A stretch of 52,950 bases of DNA. It comes from an uncultured Eubacteriales bacterium (GTDB taxonomy: Bacteria > Bacillota > Clostridia > Oscillospirales > Acutalibacteraceae). Shown here in pieces: positions 35,729-44,854 of this stretch. The notes below the pieces were generated by a model. It saw only the letters and a list, made by a program, of their open reading frames with translations, did not search any database and was not told where the DNA came from. The first letter of the stretch is position 1. Each line of letters starts with the position of its first letter. The stretch lies in assembly GCA_951801675.1 (NCBI GenBank), contig CATONX010000015.1, forward strand, positions 1 to 52,950. The letters are read 5' to 3'. The translations under genes and the position numbers were made by a program.

Positions 35729-35757
35729 TTGACAAACTGGTCGAATTGGGCGATAAT
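35729..35757 (+). promoter_or_regulatory. aconitase-icd promoter
   Basis: TTGACA (35729-35734), 17 bases, GATAAT (35752-35757). It gives a leader of about 50 bases before the aconitase ATG. Confidence 0.85.
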
Positions 35758-35813
35758 AAGCTATTATATGTGTATTCAAATTCCCGGTTGATTCGGAAAG
35801 GAGCAGTCTAAAC

Positions 35814-37748
35814 ATGGGCGATACCTTAGCAAAAAAGATCATCAAAGCGCACCTGCTCAGCGGCGACACCACCGTAGGCAGCGAAATCGGTCTGAAAATC
35901 GACCAGACGCTGACCCAAGACGCCACGGGCACCATGGCTTATCTGGAATTCGAGGCCATGGGCGTGCCGCGGGTGAAGACCGAGCGCAGCGTCGCGTATA
36001 TCGACCACAACACCCTCCAGTCCGGCTTTGAAAACGCCGACGACCACCGCTTCATCCAGTCGGTGGCCAAAAAGCACGGGATTTACTTCTCCCGTCCCGG
36101 CAACGGCATCTGCCACCAGGTGCATTTAGAGCGGTTCGGCAAGCCCGGCAAGACCCTCATCGGGTCGGACAGCCACACCCCCACCGGCGGCGGCATCGGT
36201 ATGCTGGCCTTCGGCGCGGGAGGCCTAGACGTGGCGGTGGCCATGGGCGGCGGCCCGTACTACATCTCCATGCCGAAAATGGTGCGCATCAGCCTCTCCG
36301 GCAAGCTTCGTCCCTGGGTTTCGGCCAAGGACGTGATTCTGGAAGTGCTTCGGATGCTGTCGGTCAAGGGCGGCGTGGGCAAAATCATCGAATACGCCGG
36401 CGAGGGCGTCAAGTCCCTGACGGTGCCTGAACGCGCCACCATCACCAACATGGGCGCGGAGCTGGGCGCCACCACCTCCATCTTCCCGTCCGATGAGGTG
36501 ACCCGGGAGTTCCTCAAGGCCCAGGGCCGCGAGGAGGACTGGGTGGCGCTCTCTTCCGACGAGGACGCTGCCTACGACGAGGAGTACGCCATTGATTTGA
36601 GCTCTCTTCGCCCGGCGGCCGCCATGCCCCACAGCCCGGACAACGTCAAGGCCGTGGAAGACATCGGCAAAATCAAGATCGATCAGGTCTGTATCGGTTC
36701 GTGCACCAATTCTTCTTACTTAGACCTAATGCGGGTAGCGCGCATTTTAAAGGGCAAGACGGTCCATCCGGACGTAAGCCTGTCCATCGCTCCCGGCTCC
36801 AAGCAGGTGTACAACATGCTGGCGAAAAACGGGGCATTGGCGGACATCATCGCGGCGGGTGCCCGAGTGCTCGAATGCGCCTGCGGCCCCTGCATCGGCA
36901 TGGGCCAGTCCCCCAATTCCGGCGGCGTCTCCCTGCGCACCTTCAACCGCAACTTTGAAGGCCGTTCCGGCACGGCGGACGGCAAGATTTACCTGGTGAG
37001 CCCGGAGACGGCGGCGGTTTCCGCCATCGCCGGCGTGCTCACCGACCCGCGCGAGTTGGGCGAGATGGTTTGCATCGACCTGCCCGCGGAATTCCTTATC
37101 AACGACAACATGGTGCTCGCCCCCGCTCCGGTGGAGGAAATGGACACGGTAGAAATCCTGCGCGGGCCCAACATCAAGCCCTTCCCCCAGTCCGAACCGC
37201 TTGCCGACACCATTGCGGCCAAGGCGCTTCTCAAAGTGGGGGACAACATCACCACCGACCACATCATGCCCGCGGGTTCGAAGATCCTCCCCTACCGTTC
37301 CAACATCCCCTATCTGTCCCAGTTCTGCTTCGGCGTGTGCGACAAGGAGTTCCCTGCCCGTTGTAAGGAAGAGGGCAAAGGCATCGTGGTGGGCGGTTCC
37401 AACTACGGCCAGGGCTCTTCGAGAGAGCACGCGGCGCTGGTGCCGCTGTACTTAGGGGTCAAGGCGGTCATCGCCAAGTCCTTCGCCCGCATCCATGCGG
37501 CAAACCTGATCAACGCCGGCATCGTGCCGCTGACCTTTGAAAAGGACGCGGATTACGATGGGATTGACCAGATGGATGAGCTGCGCCTGCCGGATATCCG
37601 CAAGGCCATCGCCGAGGGCGGCGAGATTGTGGTGGAGAATCTGACCAAGGGAACCAAGTTCCCGGTGCGCTGCGAGCTGTCCAAGCGCCAGCGGGAGATG
37701 CTGCTGGCCGGCGGCCTTCTCAATTACACGAAGCTTCAGGCGGAATAA
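35814..37748 (+). CDS. acn: aconitate hydratase
   Basis: Isomerises citrate to isocitrate through a [4Fe-4S] cluster. 644 residues, the shorter mitochondrial-like type. Cluster ligands are Cys297 (CIGSCTNSSY), Cys357 and Cys360 (CACGPCIGMG). Further signatures are GSDSHTPTGGGIGM near 117-130 and the swivel-domain GGSNYGQGSSREHAA. AAGGAG precedes the ATG. It lies 32 bases before icd, so the two give 2-oxoglutarate for glutamate synthesis. Confidence 0.96.
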   Translation: MGDTLAKKIIKAHLLSGDTTVGSEIGLKIDQTLTQDATGTMAYLEFEAMGVPRVKTERSVAYIDHNTLQSGFENADDHRFIQSVAKKHGIYFSRPGNGICHQVHLERFGKPGKTLIGSDSHTPTGGGIGMLAFGAGGLDVAVAMGGGPYYISMPKMVRISLSGKLRPWVSAKDVILEVLRMLSVKGGVGKIIEYAGEGVKSLTVPERATITNMGAELGATTSIFPSDEVTREFLKAQGREEDWVALSSDEDAAYDEEYAIDLSSLRPAAAMPHSPDNVKAVEDIGKIKIDQVCIGSCTNSSYLDLMRVARILKGKTVHPDVSLSIAPGSKQVYNMLAKNGALADIIAAGARVLECACGPCIGMGQSPNSGGVSLRTFNRNFEGRSGTADGKIYLVSPETAAVSAIAGVLTDPRELGEMVCIDLPAEFLINDNMVLAPAPVEEMDTVEILRGPNIKPFPQSEPLADTIAAKALLKVGDNITTDHIMPAGSKILPYRSNIPYLSQFCFGVCDKEFPARCKEEGKGIVVGGSNYGQGSSREHAALVPLYLGVKAVIAKSFARIHAANLINAGIVPLTFEKDADYDGIDQMDELRLPDIRKAIAEGGEIVVENLTKGTKFPVRCELSKRQREMLLAGGLLNYTKLQAE

Positions 37749-37780
37749 GCCTTTCTATTTTGAGCCAGGAGGAAACACGA

Positions 37781-38947
37781 ATGGAAGACAAAATCACGGC
37801 AGCCCTAGCAAAATTTGAACAGGTCATGCGCGCCCAGCTCGAACGGGTCGAGCGGATGAAGGCGGACAAGGAGTTCACCGATTTTGAGCACCTTGAGAAG
37901 CTGATCATCGGCGTGTGCGGCGGGGACGGGATCGGCCCGATCATCACCAATGAAGCCGCCCGGGTCCTCGAGTACCTCCTCAAGGATGAGGTTGAGGGAG
38001 GCAAGGTGGAATTTCGCACCATCGACGGGCTGACCATCGAGCACCGCGCCGAAGTGGGCAAGGCGATTCCCGATGATGTGCTCGCCGAGCTGAAGAAATG
38101 CCATGTCATCTTAAAGGGCCCGACCACCACGCCCCGTGCCGGCGACCCGTGGCCCAACATCGAGTCGGCAAACGTGGCCATGCGCAAGGAGCTCGACCTG
38201 TTCGCCAACGTCCGCCCGGTAAAGGTGCCGGAAAAGGGGATTGACTGGACCTTCTTCCGGGAGAACACGGAAGGCGCCTATACCTTGGGTTCCTGCGGCG
38301 TCAACGTGACCGACGACCTGGCGGTGGACTTTACCGTTACCACCACCCAGGGTACCGAGCGTATCGCCCGCCTTGCTTACGACTATGCCCGCAAGAATAA
38401 GAAGGAGCGGGTTTCCATCATCACCAAGGCAAACGTGGTCAAGACCACCGACGGCAAGTTTCTGCGCCTGTGCCAGGAGATCGGCAAGGAATACCCCGAG
38501 ATCATCACCGACGACTGGTACATTGACATCACCACCGCGAAGCTGATCGACGAAAAGCGCCGAACCGATTTCAAGGTATTTATCCTGCCGAACCTCTACG
38601 GCGACATCATCACCGACGAGGCAGCGGAGTTCCAGGGCGGTGTGGGCACCGCCGGCAGCGCGAACCTGGGCAAGCATTACGCCATGTTCGAAGCCATCCA
38701 CGGCTCCGCCCCCCGCATGATGAACGAAGGCCGCGGCCAGTACGCCGACCCCTGCTCCATGCTGCGCGCGGCGGTGATGCTGCTTAGCCACATCGGCCGC
38801 CAGGAGAAGGCGGACCTGCTGGAAAAAGCGCTGGACAAGTGCATGTACGAAGAGAAGAAGTACGTCATCACCGGACGGGATACGGGCGCTACCTGCAGCC
38901 AGTTCGGCGAGTACGTAATGCAGACCATCGAGGCAATGCAGAACTAA
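37781..38947 (+). CDS. icd: isocitrate dehydrogenase
   Basis: Oxidises isocitrate to 2-oxoglutarate and CO2. 388 residues from 37781, with AGGAGG (37766-37771) upstream; an in-frame start at 37760 overlaps that site and is rejected. The family signatures are GDGIGPIIT, FFRENTEGAY, NLYGDIITDEAAEFQGGVGTA and the substrate/cofactor region HGSAPR. The coenzyme cannot be set by eye. The first 40 residues are a helical extension before the usual start. Together with aconitase it forms an oxidative half-TCA branch. Confidence 0.94.
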   Translation: MEDKITAALAKFEQVMRAQLERVERMKADKEFTDFEHLEKLIIGVCGGDGIGPIITNEAARVLEYLLKDEVEGGKVEFRTIDGLTIEHRAEVGKAIPDDVLAELKKCHVILKGPTTTPRAGDPWPNIESANVAMRKELDLFANVRPVKVPEKGIDWTFFRENTEGAYTLGSCGVNVTDDLAVDFTVTTTQGTERIARLAYDYARKNKKERVSIITKANVVKTTDGKFLRLCQEIGKEYPEIITDDWYIDITTAKLIDEKRRTDFKVFILPNLYGDIITDEAAEFQGGVGTAGSANLGKHYAMFEAIHGSAPRMMNEGRGQYADPCSMLRAAVMLLSHIGRQEKADLLEKALDKCMYEEKKYVITGRDTGATCSQFGEYVMQTIEAMQN

Positions 38948-38964
38948 TCCCAGGCGGACAAAAA

Positions 38965-38989
38965 GGCACGGCCCGGGCCGTGCCCTTTT
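38965..38989 (+). terminator. terminator of acn-icd
   Basis: A 20-base perfect palindrome (GGCACGGCCC and complement), then C and four T. rex starts 40 bases on and may have read-through or its own promoter. Confidence 0.75.
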
Positions 38990-39029
38990 CCTGCAACCCC
39001 ACGGCTATCAGAACAAAGGATGAGAAACG

Positions 39030-39677
39030 ATGAGCAACAAACGGGAAAACATCTCCATGTCGGTAATTCGGCGCCTTCCCCGGTACTACCGGTTTCTGGG
39101 GGATCTGCTCAAGCACGGGGTCACCCGCATTTCGTCGCGGGAGCTCTCCCAGCGCATGGGGCTGACCGCCTCGCAGATCCGGCAGGACCTCAACTGCTTC
39201 GGCGGGTTCGGGCAGCAGGGATACGGGTATATCGTGGACCAGCTGTACCGAGAAATCGGGAAAATTCTGGGGACGGACAAGCGCCGCCGGGCGATCCTGA
39301 TCGGTGCGGGCAATTTAGGGCGCGCCATCGCCAACCACATGGCGTTTGAAACCCGCGGGTTCGACCTGATCGGCATTTTCGACCAAAATCCCAACCTCAT
39401 CGGCCAGGTCATCAAGGGAATCCCGGTGCAGGACAGCCGGGGTTTGGAAGAGTTTTGCAGCCGCAATCATCCGGCGGTAGCGGTGCTGTGTATCCCGAGA
39501 GAATCCACCCATGAGATGGCAACCCGTCTGACCAGGCTCGGTATCAAGGGGTTCTGGAACTTCAGCCATTACGACCTGTCGGTTCATTTCCCTGATGCGG
39601 TCATCGAAAACGTTCATCTGGGGGACAGCCTCTTGACCTTAAGCTACCGGGTTTCCGAGCTGGAAGCAAAAGAATAG
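39030..39677 (+). CDS. rex: redox-sensing transcriptional repressor Rex
   Basis: Senses the NADH/NAD+ ratio and represses fermentation genes. 215 residues: winged helix (about 10-80, SRELSQRMGLTASQIRQDL), Rossmann fold with GAGNLG (92-97) and the DQNP acidic end of the second strand, and the C-terminal swapped helix. AAGGATGAG precedes the ATG. No perfect Rex operator (TTGTGAA-TTCACAA type) was found in the window. Its position after icd ties redox sensing to the NAD(P)H-producing genes, but this is only context. Confidence 0.95.
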   Translation: MSNKRENISMSVIRRLPRYYRFLGDLLKHGVTRISSRELSQRMGLTASQIRQDLNCFGGFGQQGYGYIVDQLYREIGKILGTDKRRRAILIGAGNLGRAIANHMAFETRGFDLIGIFDQNPNLIGQVIKGIPVQDSRGLEEFCSRNHPAVAVLCIPRESTHEMATRLTRLGIKGFWNFSHYDLSVHFPDAVIENVHLGDSLLTLSYRVSELEAKE

Positions 39678-39702
39678 GCGCTTTTTGTGCCGGTACACCG
39701 GA

Positions 39703-39741
39703 TGCAAAAACGCGGGACCATGATGGTCCCGCGTTTTTGCA
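39703..39741. terminator. bidirectional terminator after rex
   Basis: Eighteen-base perfect arms around a 3-base loop, with A5 on one side and T5 on the other. Serves rex and the convergent gene. Confidence 0.93.
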
Positions 39742-39745
39742 TTTT

Positions 39746-40240
39746 TTATTTCTCTCCCGCTGCACAGAGCTCCCGAAGCTTTTGCTTGAGCGCATCTTTT
39801 GCCACTCTGGTTTTAATAAAAAGAGGAAGAACGCAAATCCCGCTTATGACAGCCGTAGGGACGCAGATCCAGACCCCATCCGTGACCATATCGAAAACCA
39901 GTTTCTTTGAATTCTCTAATATAGGTAAAAGAAAAAAAGGCAGAAAAGAATACAATAGCAACAAAAATGGGATAGCTGCGATCACAATGGAAAGGATAAT
40001 CGCCACAGTCATTTTCGTGTATGTATAGGAGATGGTATCCCCTACAATCTCCCCCTTTAACACCGTTACCCAGGAATTGCGGATACACGGAATGCAGTAG
40101 AAATAAAACGAATGCTTTTCCAACAGTTTTCCCCGGAAGTCCCGATCCTGATGAAAAGAACAGGAGGTATCTATCTGTTCCAAAAAGCGTTCCTGAAATT
40201 TTTCATGCGTAACCTCTAATAGCATAGACTCTTTTTTCAC
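39746..40240 (-). CDS. hypothetical membrane protein, two TM segments
   Basis: 164 residues with a GTG start at 40240 and AAAGGGGAG 7 bases upstream. Residues about 1-55 are soluble; two hydrophobic stretches follow (about 77-107 and 123-143), then a basic tail. I do not recognise the family; it may be a PH-like or YcxB-type protein (residues 20-75 hint at such a fold). The sequence looks more AT-rich than neighbouring genes, which could mean recent gain. Confidence 0.68.
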   Translation of the reverse strand: MKKESMLLEVTHEKFQERFLEQIDTSCSFHQDRDFRGKLLEKHSFYFYCIPCIRNSWVTVLKGEIVGDTISYTYTKMTVAIILSIVIAAIPFLLLLYSFLPFFLLPILENSKKLVFDMVTDGVWICVPTAVISGICVLPLFIKTRVAKDALKQKLRELCAAGEK

Positions 40241-40388
40241 GAAAATACTCCCCTTTCCTGTTCCATCAATTCATAATGCTAGTATAACACAGAAGTTTCC
40301 ACCGCAAAAGAGAGAAAGAAAGCCACCGAAAACAGTCGGCTGCCTCCTGTTCGAATAAAACCGCGGGCAAGCGGATTCCTTTTGGATT

Positions 40389-41333
40389 TTACGCGGGAAC
40401 GATTTTCCCTTTGAGAATCGGCAGGGCAAAATACGTCCGGCTCGCCGCGCAAAGGCCGTGCTTTTGCATCACCTTCCACAGCTTTTCCGCCTTTTCCTGT
40501 TCCATCTCGCACAAGGGCAGACGGCAGGGCCCCACCGGCACGCCCATAAACCGCAGGGCCTGCTTGACCGGAACGGGATTGACGTCGGAAAACAAGGCGC
40601 CGATCAAGTCCAGATACTGCAGCTGCAACGACGTACTGTGCTGGACGTTGCCGTCCCGGTAGCTCTGGCAAATATCGTGGACCACATGGGGCAGCAGGTT
40701 GGCCAGCACCGAAACCACGCCCTTGGCGCCCAGAGAAAGGGACGGGGTGATCTGGTCGTCGTTGCCGCAGTAGAGGTCCAGCCGGTTGCCGCAGCGGGCG
40801 GCGATCTGAGCCATCTGGGAGACGCTGCCGCTGGCTTCCTTGATGCCGACGATGTTCTCTACCTCGCATAGCCGCACACAGGTATCCGGCTGGATGTTCA
40901 CGCCGGTGCGGGAGGGAACATTATAGAGGATAACCGGCAGGTCGGCCGCCTGGGCACAGGCTTTGAAATGCTGATAGAGTCCCTCCTGGGAGGTCTTATT
41001 GTAATAGGGAGTTACGTGCAACAAAGCATCCGCACCCGCCTTCTGGGCGAGCTTGGACAGGCTGACCGCGTGCTGGGTGCAGTTGCCTCCCACGCCGGCG
41101 ATCACCGGCACCCGGCGGTTTACCACCGCGGCGGTAAACCGGATGACCTCCAGATGTTCCTCATCGGTCATGGTGGAGGCTTCTCCGGTGGTCCCGGCTA
41201 CGACGATGGCGTCGGCATGGTTTGCAAGCTGGTGCTCCAGCAACGCGTTAAGTATGTGGTAATCAATGGTGCCGTCATCCTTCATGGGGGTGACGATGGC
41301 GGTGGCACAACCTCGAAACACGGTCTTTTTCAT
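40389..41333 (-). CDS. dapA: 4-hydroxy-tetrahydrodipicolinate synthase
   Basis: First step of the lysine/diaminopimelate branch: condenses pyruvate with aspartate semialdehyde. 314 residues. Schiff-base Lys165 in GIKEASGS, Tyr137 in LYNVPSRTG, and GTTGEAST at 47-54. GAGAGG precedes the ATG. It stands alone, with no dapB or asd nearby. Other members of this aldolase family (for example N-acetylneuraminate lyase) are less likely given the length and GTTGE motif. Confidence 0.93.
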   Translation of the reverse strand: MKKTVFRGCATAIVTPMKDDGTIDYHILNALLEHQLANHADAIVVAGTTGEASTMTDEEHLEVIRFTAAVVNRRVPVIAGVGGNCTQHAVSLSKLAQKAGADALLHVTPYYNKTSQEGLYQHFKACAQAADLPVILYNVPSRTGVNIQPDTCVRLCEVENIVGIKEASGSVSQMAQIAARCGNRLDLYCGNDDQITPSLSLGAKGVVSVLANLLPHVVHDICQSYRDGNVQHSTSLQLQYLDLIGALFSDVNPVPVKQALRFMGVPVGPCRLPLCEMEQEKAEKLWKVMQKHGLCAASRTYFALPILKGKIVPA

Positions 41334-41393
41334 GTGAAACCTCTCGTTTTTTGAAAATTTCCTTTTGGTGCAGGTGGCGTGCCTGCTGGTATC

Positions 41394-41422
41394 AATATAG
41401 TCCTGTGAGAGGAAAAACTCAA
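41394..41422 (-). promoter_or_regulatory. dapA promoter
   Basis: On the minus strand TTGAGT (41417-41422), 17 bases, TATATT (41394-41399). Confidence 0.72.
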
Positions 41423-41466
41423 GAAAAGATCTTATAAAGAAACCGGCTTAGATGTTAAGGCCGTGT

Positions 41467-42042
41467 TCACACGGGAAGGTCCAAAACCAAGTAAAGCACA
41501 CCGCCCAAAGCGCCTGCTCCCAGCATGACAAAAATCGGGTTTGGCTTCCACTTGCGCAGCACAAAGAAGCCGGCTGCAAAGAGGAGGACTGCAACCCAGT
41601 CGGTGGACGCCAGGCGGATTTCCCCGCCCGTTCCCCAGAACGACAGGGTCAGGATGGACATACCCGCCGCCGCGATCAGCGCCACCACGGCCGGGCGCAG
41701 CCCTGCAAGCACTCCCTTGATCAGCGACAGAGACCGGTATTTGTAATAGAGCTTTGCCAGAATGAGCACGATGATGCACGAGGGCGCGACACAGCCCAGC
41801 GTAGCCACGACGGCGCCGCCGATTCCGCCCACCCGGATGCCGACAAAAGTAGCGGCGTTGATGGCGATGGGGCCGGGCGTCATCTGGGATAGGGTTACCA
41901 CATCGGCAAACTCTCCCAGGCTCAGCCAGCCGTTTATCTCCACCACCTGCTCCTGGATCAGCGGCATAGCCGCATATCCGCCGCCGATGCTGAAAAGCCC
42001 GATCTGAAAAAAGCTCCAAAAAAGCGCAAGGTAGGCCATCAT
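41467..42042 (-). CDS. chrA: chromate-type transporter, second half
   Basis: 191 residues, about five membrane helices. Family signature SIGGGYAAMPLIQ and TPGPIAINAATFVG. The longer frame to 42588 is a shadow of the upstream gene. Its ATG overlaps the stop of the first half as ATGA, so expression is coupled. Two half-size ChrA proteins work as a pair (known for short-chain CHR proteins). Chromate is the named substrate, but anaerobes may use it for another anion. Confidence 0.88.
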   Translation of the reverse strand: MMAYLALFWSFFQIGLFSIGGGYAAMPLIQEQVVEINGWLSLGEFADVVTLSQMTPGPIAINAATFVGIRVGGIGGAVVATLGCVAPSCIIVLILAKLYYKYRSLSLIKGVLAGLRPAVVALIAAAGMSILTLSFWGTGGEIRLASTDWVAVLLFAAGFFVLRKWKPNPIFVMLGAGALGGVLYLVLDLPV

Positions 42043-42611
42043 CCCTTCTCCCCTCCCTGTCTCTCTCCGTAAAGGGCGCGGCCCGCCCCCAGCAGGCCGC
42101 AAATGAGCAGAATCAGGATCACATTCCATCCGAGCAGATAGGCGGCGGCAAATGCCCCGAGCATCATGAGGACGGGAAGGAGTTTCTTTTCCTTGCCCAC
42201 CTGGATTGCCATCCCCACCACCACATCGAAAATGACCGCCGCCACTCCCGCCTGCATTCCCTTGAGCACCGCCGCCACCACCCGGTTGGCGCGAAAGGCG
42301 GCGTAAAAATAGGATAGGACTGACAGAATCAGCAGGGGCGGCAGGACGGTTCCCAAAATCGTCACCAGCGCTCCGGGAATTCCGGCCAGGCGATATCCGA
42401 TGAGGATGGAGGCGTTGACCGCAATGGCTCCGGGCGAGGACTGGGCGATGGCGATCAGGTCCAGCATTTCCTCTTCCCCAATCCAGCGATACTGCTCGAC
42501 GAACTTCTTTCGCATCAGCGGAATGATGACATAACCGCCTCCAAACGTGAAGGCGCTTAAAGCAAAGGTGGAAGAAAACAGCTTCCAATAAAATGCGGGA
42601 TTGTGTTTCAT
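42039..42611 (-). CDS. chrA: chromate-type transporter, first half
   Basis: 190 residues. Signature FTFGGGYVIIPLMRKKFVE and SSPGAIAVNASILIGYRL, matching the other half at the same positions, which reflects an old duplication. AAGGAG lies 6 bases before the ATG at 42611. The next gene overlaps its end by 4 bases. Confidence 0.88.
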   Translation of the reverse strand: MKHNPAFYWKLFSSTFALSAFTFGGGYVIIPLMRKKFVEQYRWIGEEEMLDLIAIAQSSPGAIAVNASILIGYRLAGIPGALVTILGTVLPPLLILSVLSYFYAAFRANRVVAAVLKGMQAGVAAVIFDVVVGMAIQVGKEKKLLPVLMMLGAFAAAYLLGWNVILILLICGLLGAGRALYGERQGGEKG

Positions 42612-42777
42612 GAAGCTCTCCTTTTTCGGATACCGATTCGCCGGGCCGGTCGAATAACAGGGTTCCTTATGTACCATCGTTTTCTTTCCTGCCCGGCAGC
42701 ATTTTTCGTCCGCCAGGCTATTTCTTTATTATAATCCAATTTTGAAAAAAGCAACCGCATCTTCGTGTAAAGGAAAA

Positions 42778-42803
42778 CAGCGGACGGCTGCTGCCGTCCG
42801 CTG
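42778..42803 (-). terminator. terminator of the DUF4163/DUF3298-like gene
   Basis: Eleven-bp perfect stem CAGCGGACGGC / GCCGTCCGCTG, 4-base loop; TTTTCC follows on the minus strand. Confidence 0.85.
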
Positions 42804-42810
42804 CCGTGTG

Positions 42811-43491
42811 TCAGCACGGTTTTACAAAATCCTGCAATTGATCTTCCATCTGGGTCAGGGGAATTGCGAATTCCACCACGCCAGCGGAATGCGCGAACAG
42901 CGTGATTTCCGGAATGAGAATCACCAGAGAGTCACAGGTCAGATAATAGGGCTGGTTTCTTGCAATGCTCGTAAATTCTTCGATTTGCTCGCCTACAAGG
43001 CCTCTCTCCTCAATCTGCCGGCTGATTTCTCCATTGATGGTTTCCAGAGCTCCGCTGTCTGGCTTGAGCAGATCCATCAGTTCCAGTTTCTGTCCGGTGG
43101 TGCTCAAAAAGGTAAACCCTTCTTTTGTGGTCCGCCCGTTTGCGCCTCCGGTATACAGATATTCGTGGATGACCAGGCTTACGATGCCGCCACCGTTTCG
43201 AGCCGTTTCAAAGCCGATTTCCCCATCGACAGGGTCGCCCTTTTCCATGGCCGCTTTCACTTCTACCTTGGCACGTTTGGCCTGTTCGGCCAGCATCACA
43301 TTCAGACGTTCCTGGGCTTTTTCATCGCTCATACAGGTCAGTCTTGGATAGGATACCGAAAACTGTGCCCTTTCGCCTGTCATTTCTTCCTGAACCGATT
43401 GAATCCGCACGTTGGATTCGGCAGCGAGAACCGGAGTTCCCGCCGCCATCATAAACACCGCTGCACACAATACTGAGATTGCTTTTTTCAC
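42811..43491 (-). CDS. secreted DUF4163/DUF3298-like protein
   Basis: 226 residues. Signal peptide (MKKAISVL, hydrophobic core, VLA) of about 23 residues. The body has the DUF4163-like segment (FSVSYPRLTC) followed by a DUF3298-like C-terminus (GGANGRTTKEGFTF, LLKPD, FAIPLTQME), as in the RsiV anti-sigma family's extracellular part. It has no membrane anchor or cytoplasmic anti-sigma domain, so it is a free or wall-associated protein. Lysozyme binding, known for RsiV, is only a possibility. Confidence 0.82.
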   Translation of the reverse strand: MKKAISVLCAAVFMMAAGTPVLAAESNVRIQSVQEEMTGERAQFSVSYPRLTCMSDEKAQERLNVMLAEQAKRAKVEVKAAMEKGDPVDGEIGFETARNGGGIVSLVIHEYLYTGGANGRTTKEGFTFLSTTGQKLELMDLLKPDSGALETINGEISRQIEERGLVGEQIEEFTSIARNQPYYLTCDSLVILIPEITLFAHSAGVVEFAIPLTQMEDQLQDFVKPC

Positions 43492-43529
43492 AAAATCTCC
43501 GCCCTTTGCGCTCGGGCTTTTTTCAAGCT

Positions 43530-43565
43530 GCTATTGATGCGGCGGTTTTCCGCCGCATCAATAGC
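43530..43565. repeat. 16-bp perfect inverted repeat without T tract
   Basis: GCTATTGATGCGGCGG and its exact complement around loop TTTT. It lies 39 bases upstream of the DUF4163/DUF3298-like gene. On the minus strand the bases after it are not a T run. With the hairpin at 43674-43715 it fills the gap before apbE, which has no gene. Confidence 0.75.
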
Positions 43566-43673
43566 ATGTCCGCCATGCTTGCCTTAAACCGTGTCAATGG
43601 ATGGATAAGAAGATGAAAAAATCAGGCAGCGCATTTCTTTGTCGTTTTATTGAATCAAAAAAATCAGAACGAA

Positions 43674-43715
43674 AGCCGTTTTTTCGTTTGCACCGCCGCA
43701 AGCGAAAAAACGGCT
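43674..43715 (-). terminator. terminator-like hairpin downstream of apbE
   Basis: Seventeen-bp stem with one G-U pair (43674-43690 with 43699-43715), loop of 8; on the minus strand TTTCGTT follows. It probably ends the apbE transcript. Confidence 0.65.
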
Positions 43716-43790
43716 CGTTTTGCGGTTTTTGACGTATGGTTGCCTTCCGGGAACCATCGCGAAAGAAAGCGGTGGCTAGCTCACGCCTTG

Positions 43791-44771
43791 CTACGAAAGC
43801 CTCGTGCCGGCCGTCTGCACGATTTGCCCGTCACTTCGCACGAATGCCGCCTCGATTCCCAGCCGTTCGGCCAGCTCCATTCCCCGTTCTTCCCCCAGGC
43901 AGAACAGCACCGTGGACAGCGCGTCCCCATCCACCGACCGGTCGGTAACCACCGTCACGCTGGCAAGCCCATTCTCGATGGGATAGCCGGTTTTGGGGTT
44001 GAGCAGATGATGGTAGCGCTTGCCGTCAATGGTAAACCCCCGTTGGTTGACCCCGGAAGTCACCAGAGATTTGTCTTTTACCGACACGGCGCCAAGCTGG
44101 CTATCGTCAAACGGAGACTGAATCCCCACTCGAAAATCCGTCCCGTCCGGTTTGCCTCCCAGCACATAGATATTGCCGCCCAGATCGAGAATGGCACTCT
44201 GTACTCCCTGCCCGCGCAGCAGGTCCGCCATCCGGTCGGCGATGTACCCCTTGGCGATGGACCCCAAATCCAGCTGCGCACCGGGTACGGTGAGAGTCAC
44301 GGTTTCGCCGTCCACATTTACGCCCCGGTAATCCACCGTTTTCAGGGCTTCCTCCATCTGCCCGCTCGCAGGGAGCGACGGTTCGTCAGCCCGGAAATCC
44401 CACTGCTCGGACACCGCGCCGATGGTGATGTCATACCCGCCGTCTGCCATGGCGCAGTAGGAGAGGGCCGTTTCAATCAGCCTGGCGGTTTCTTCGGATA
44501 CGGCAACCGGCTGCCCGCTTGCGTGGTTAATCCGCCACACGTCGCTTCCTTCCTTGGTGCGGCTCAACAGGTTCTCATACCGCCGCCCCAGCTCCATGCA
44601 CTGGGTAAGCAGCGCCTCGTCCTCCTTGTCGTAAATGGTGACGGTGACGACGGTGTCAAACAAAAAGTCCTGCCGCCGGATGGGCTCATGGGGAAGGCGG
44701 CTGCAGCCCGAAAACAGGGCTGCAAACAAAAGTACAGCCAAACATCCGACCGCCCCAGCTTTGTTCCTCAT
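43791..44771 (-). CDS. apbE: FAD:protein FMN transferase (ApbE), lipoprotein
   Basis: Attaches FMN covalently to threonine in target flavoproteins such as RnfG/NqrC, on the outer side of the membrane. 326 residues from the ATG at 44771 (AGGAGG 8 bases upstream). The lipobox LFSGC gives Cys23. Conserved parts are LDLGSIAKGYIADRM, LDLGGNIYVLG, SGVNQRGF, HHLLNPKTGYP and the metal-binding VDGDALST. No Rnf or Nqr gene is in the window, so the target is elsewhere. Confidence 0.94.
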   Translation of the reverse strand: MRNKAGAVGCLAVLLFAALFSGCSRLPHEPIRRQDFLFDTVVTVTIYDKEDEALLTQCMELGRRYENLLSRTKEGSDVWRINHASGQPVAVSEETARLIETALSYCAMADGGYDITIGAVSEQWDFRADEPSLPASGQMEEALKTVDYRGVNVDGETVTLTVPGAQLDLGSIAKGYIADRMADLLRGQGVQSAILDLGGNIYVLGGKPDGTDFRVGIQSPFDDSQLGAVSVKDKSLVTSGVNQRGFTIDGKRYHHLLNPKTGYPIENGLASVTVVTDRSVDGDALSTVLFCLGEERGMELAERLGIEAAFVRSDGQIVQTAGTRLS

Positions 44772-44854
44772 CGCAGCATCCTCCTGAATCAAATGCATCC
44801 GTACAGCGCCAGCGCCGCACGGATGCATACCGATTTTTTTCGTTTCTTGTAACC

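Noticed and set aside
42043-42588. An extension of the second chromate-transporter half
   Set aside because: It lies entirely inside the first half in another frame; the ATGA overlap at 42039-42042 is the natural start.
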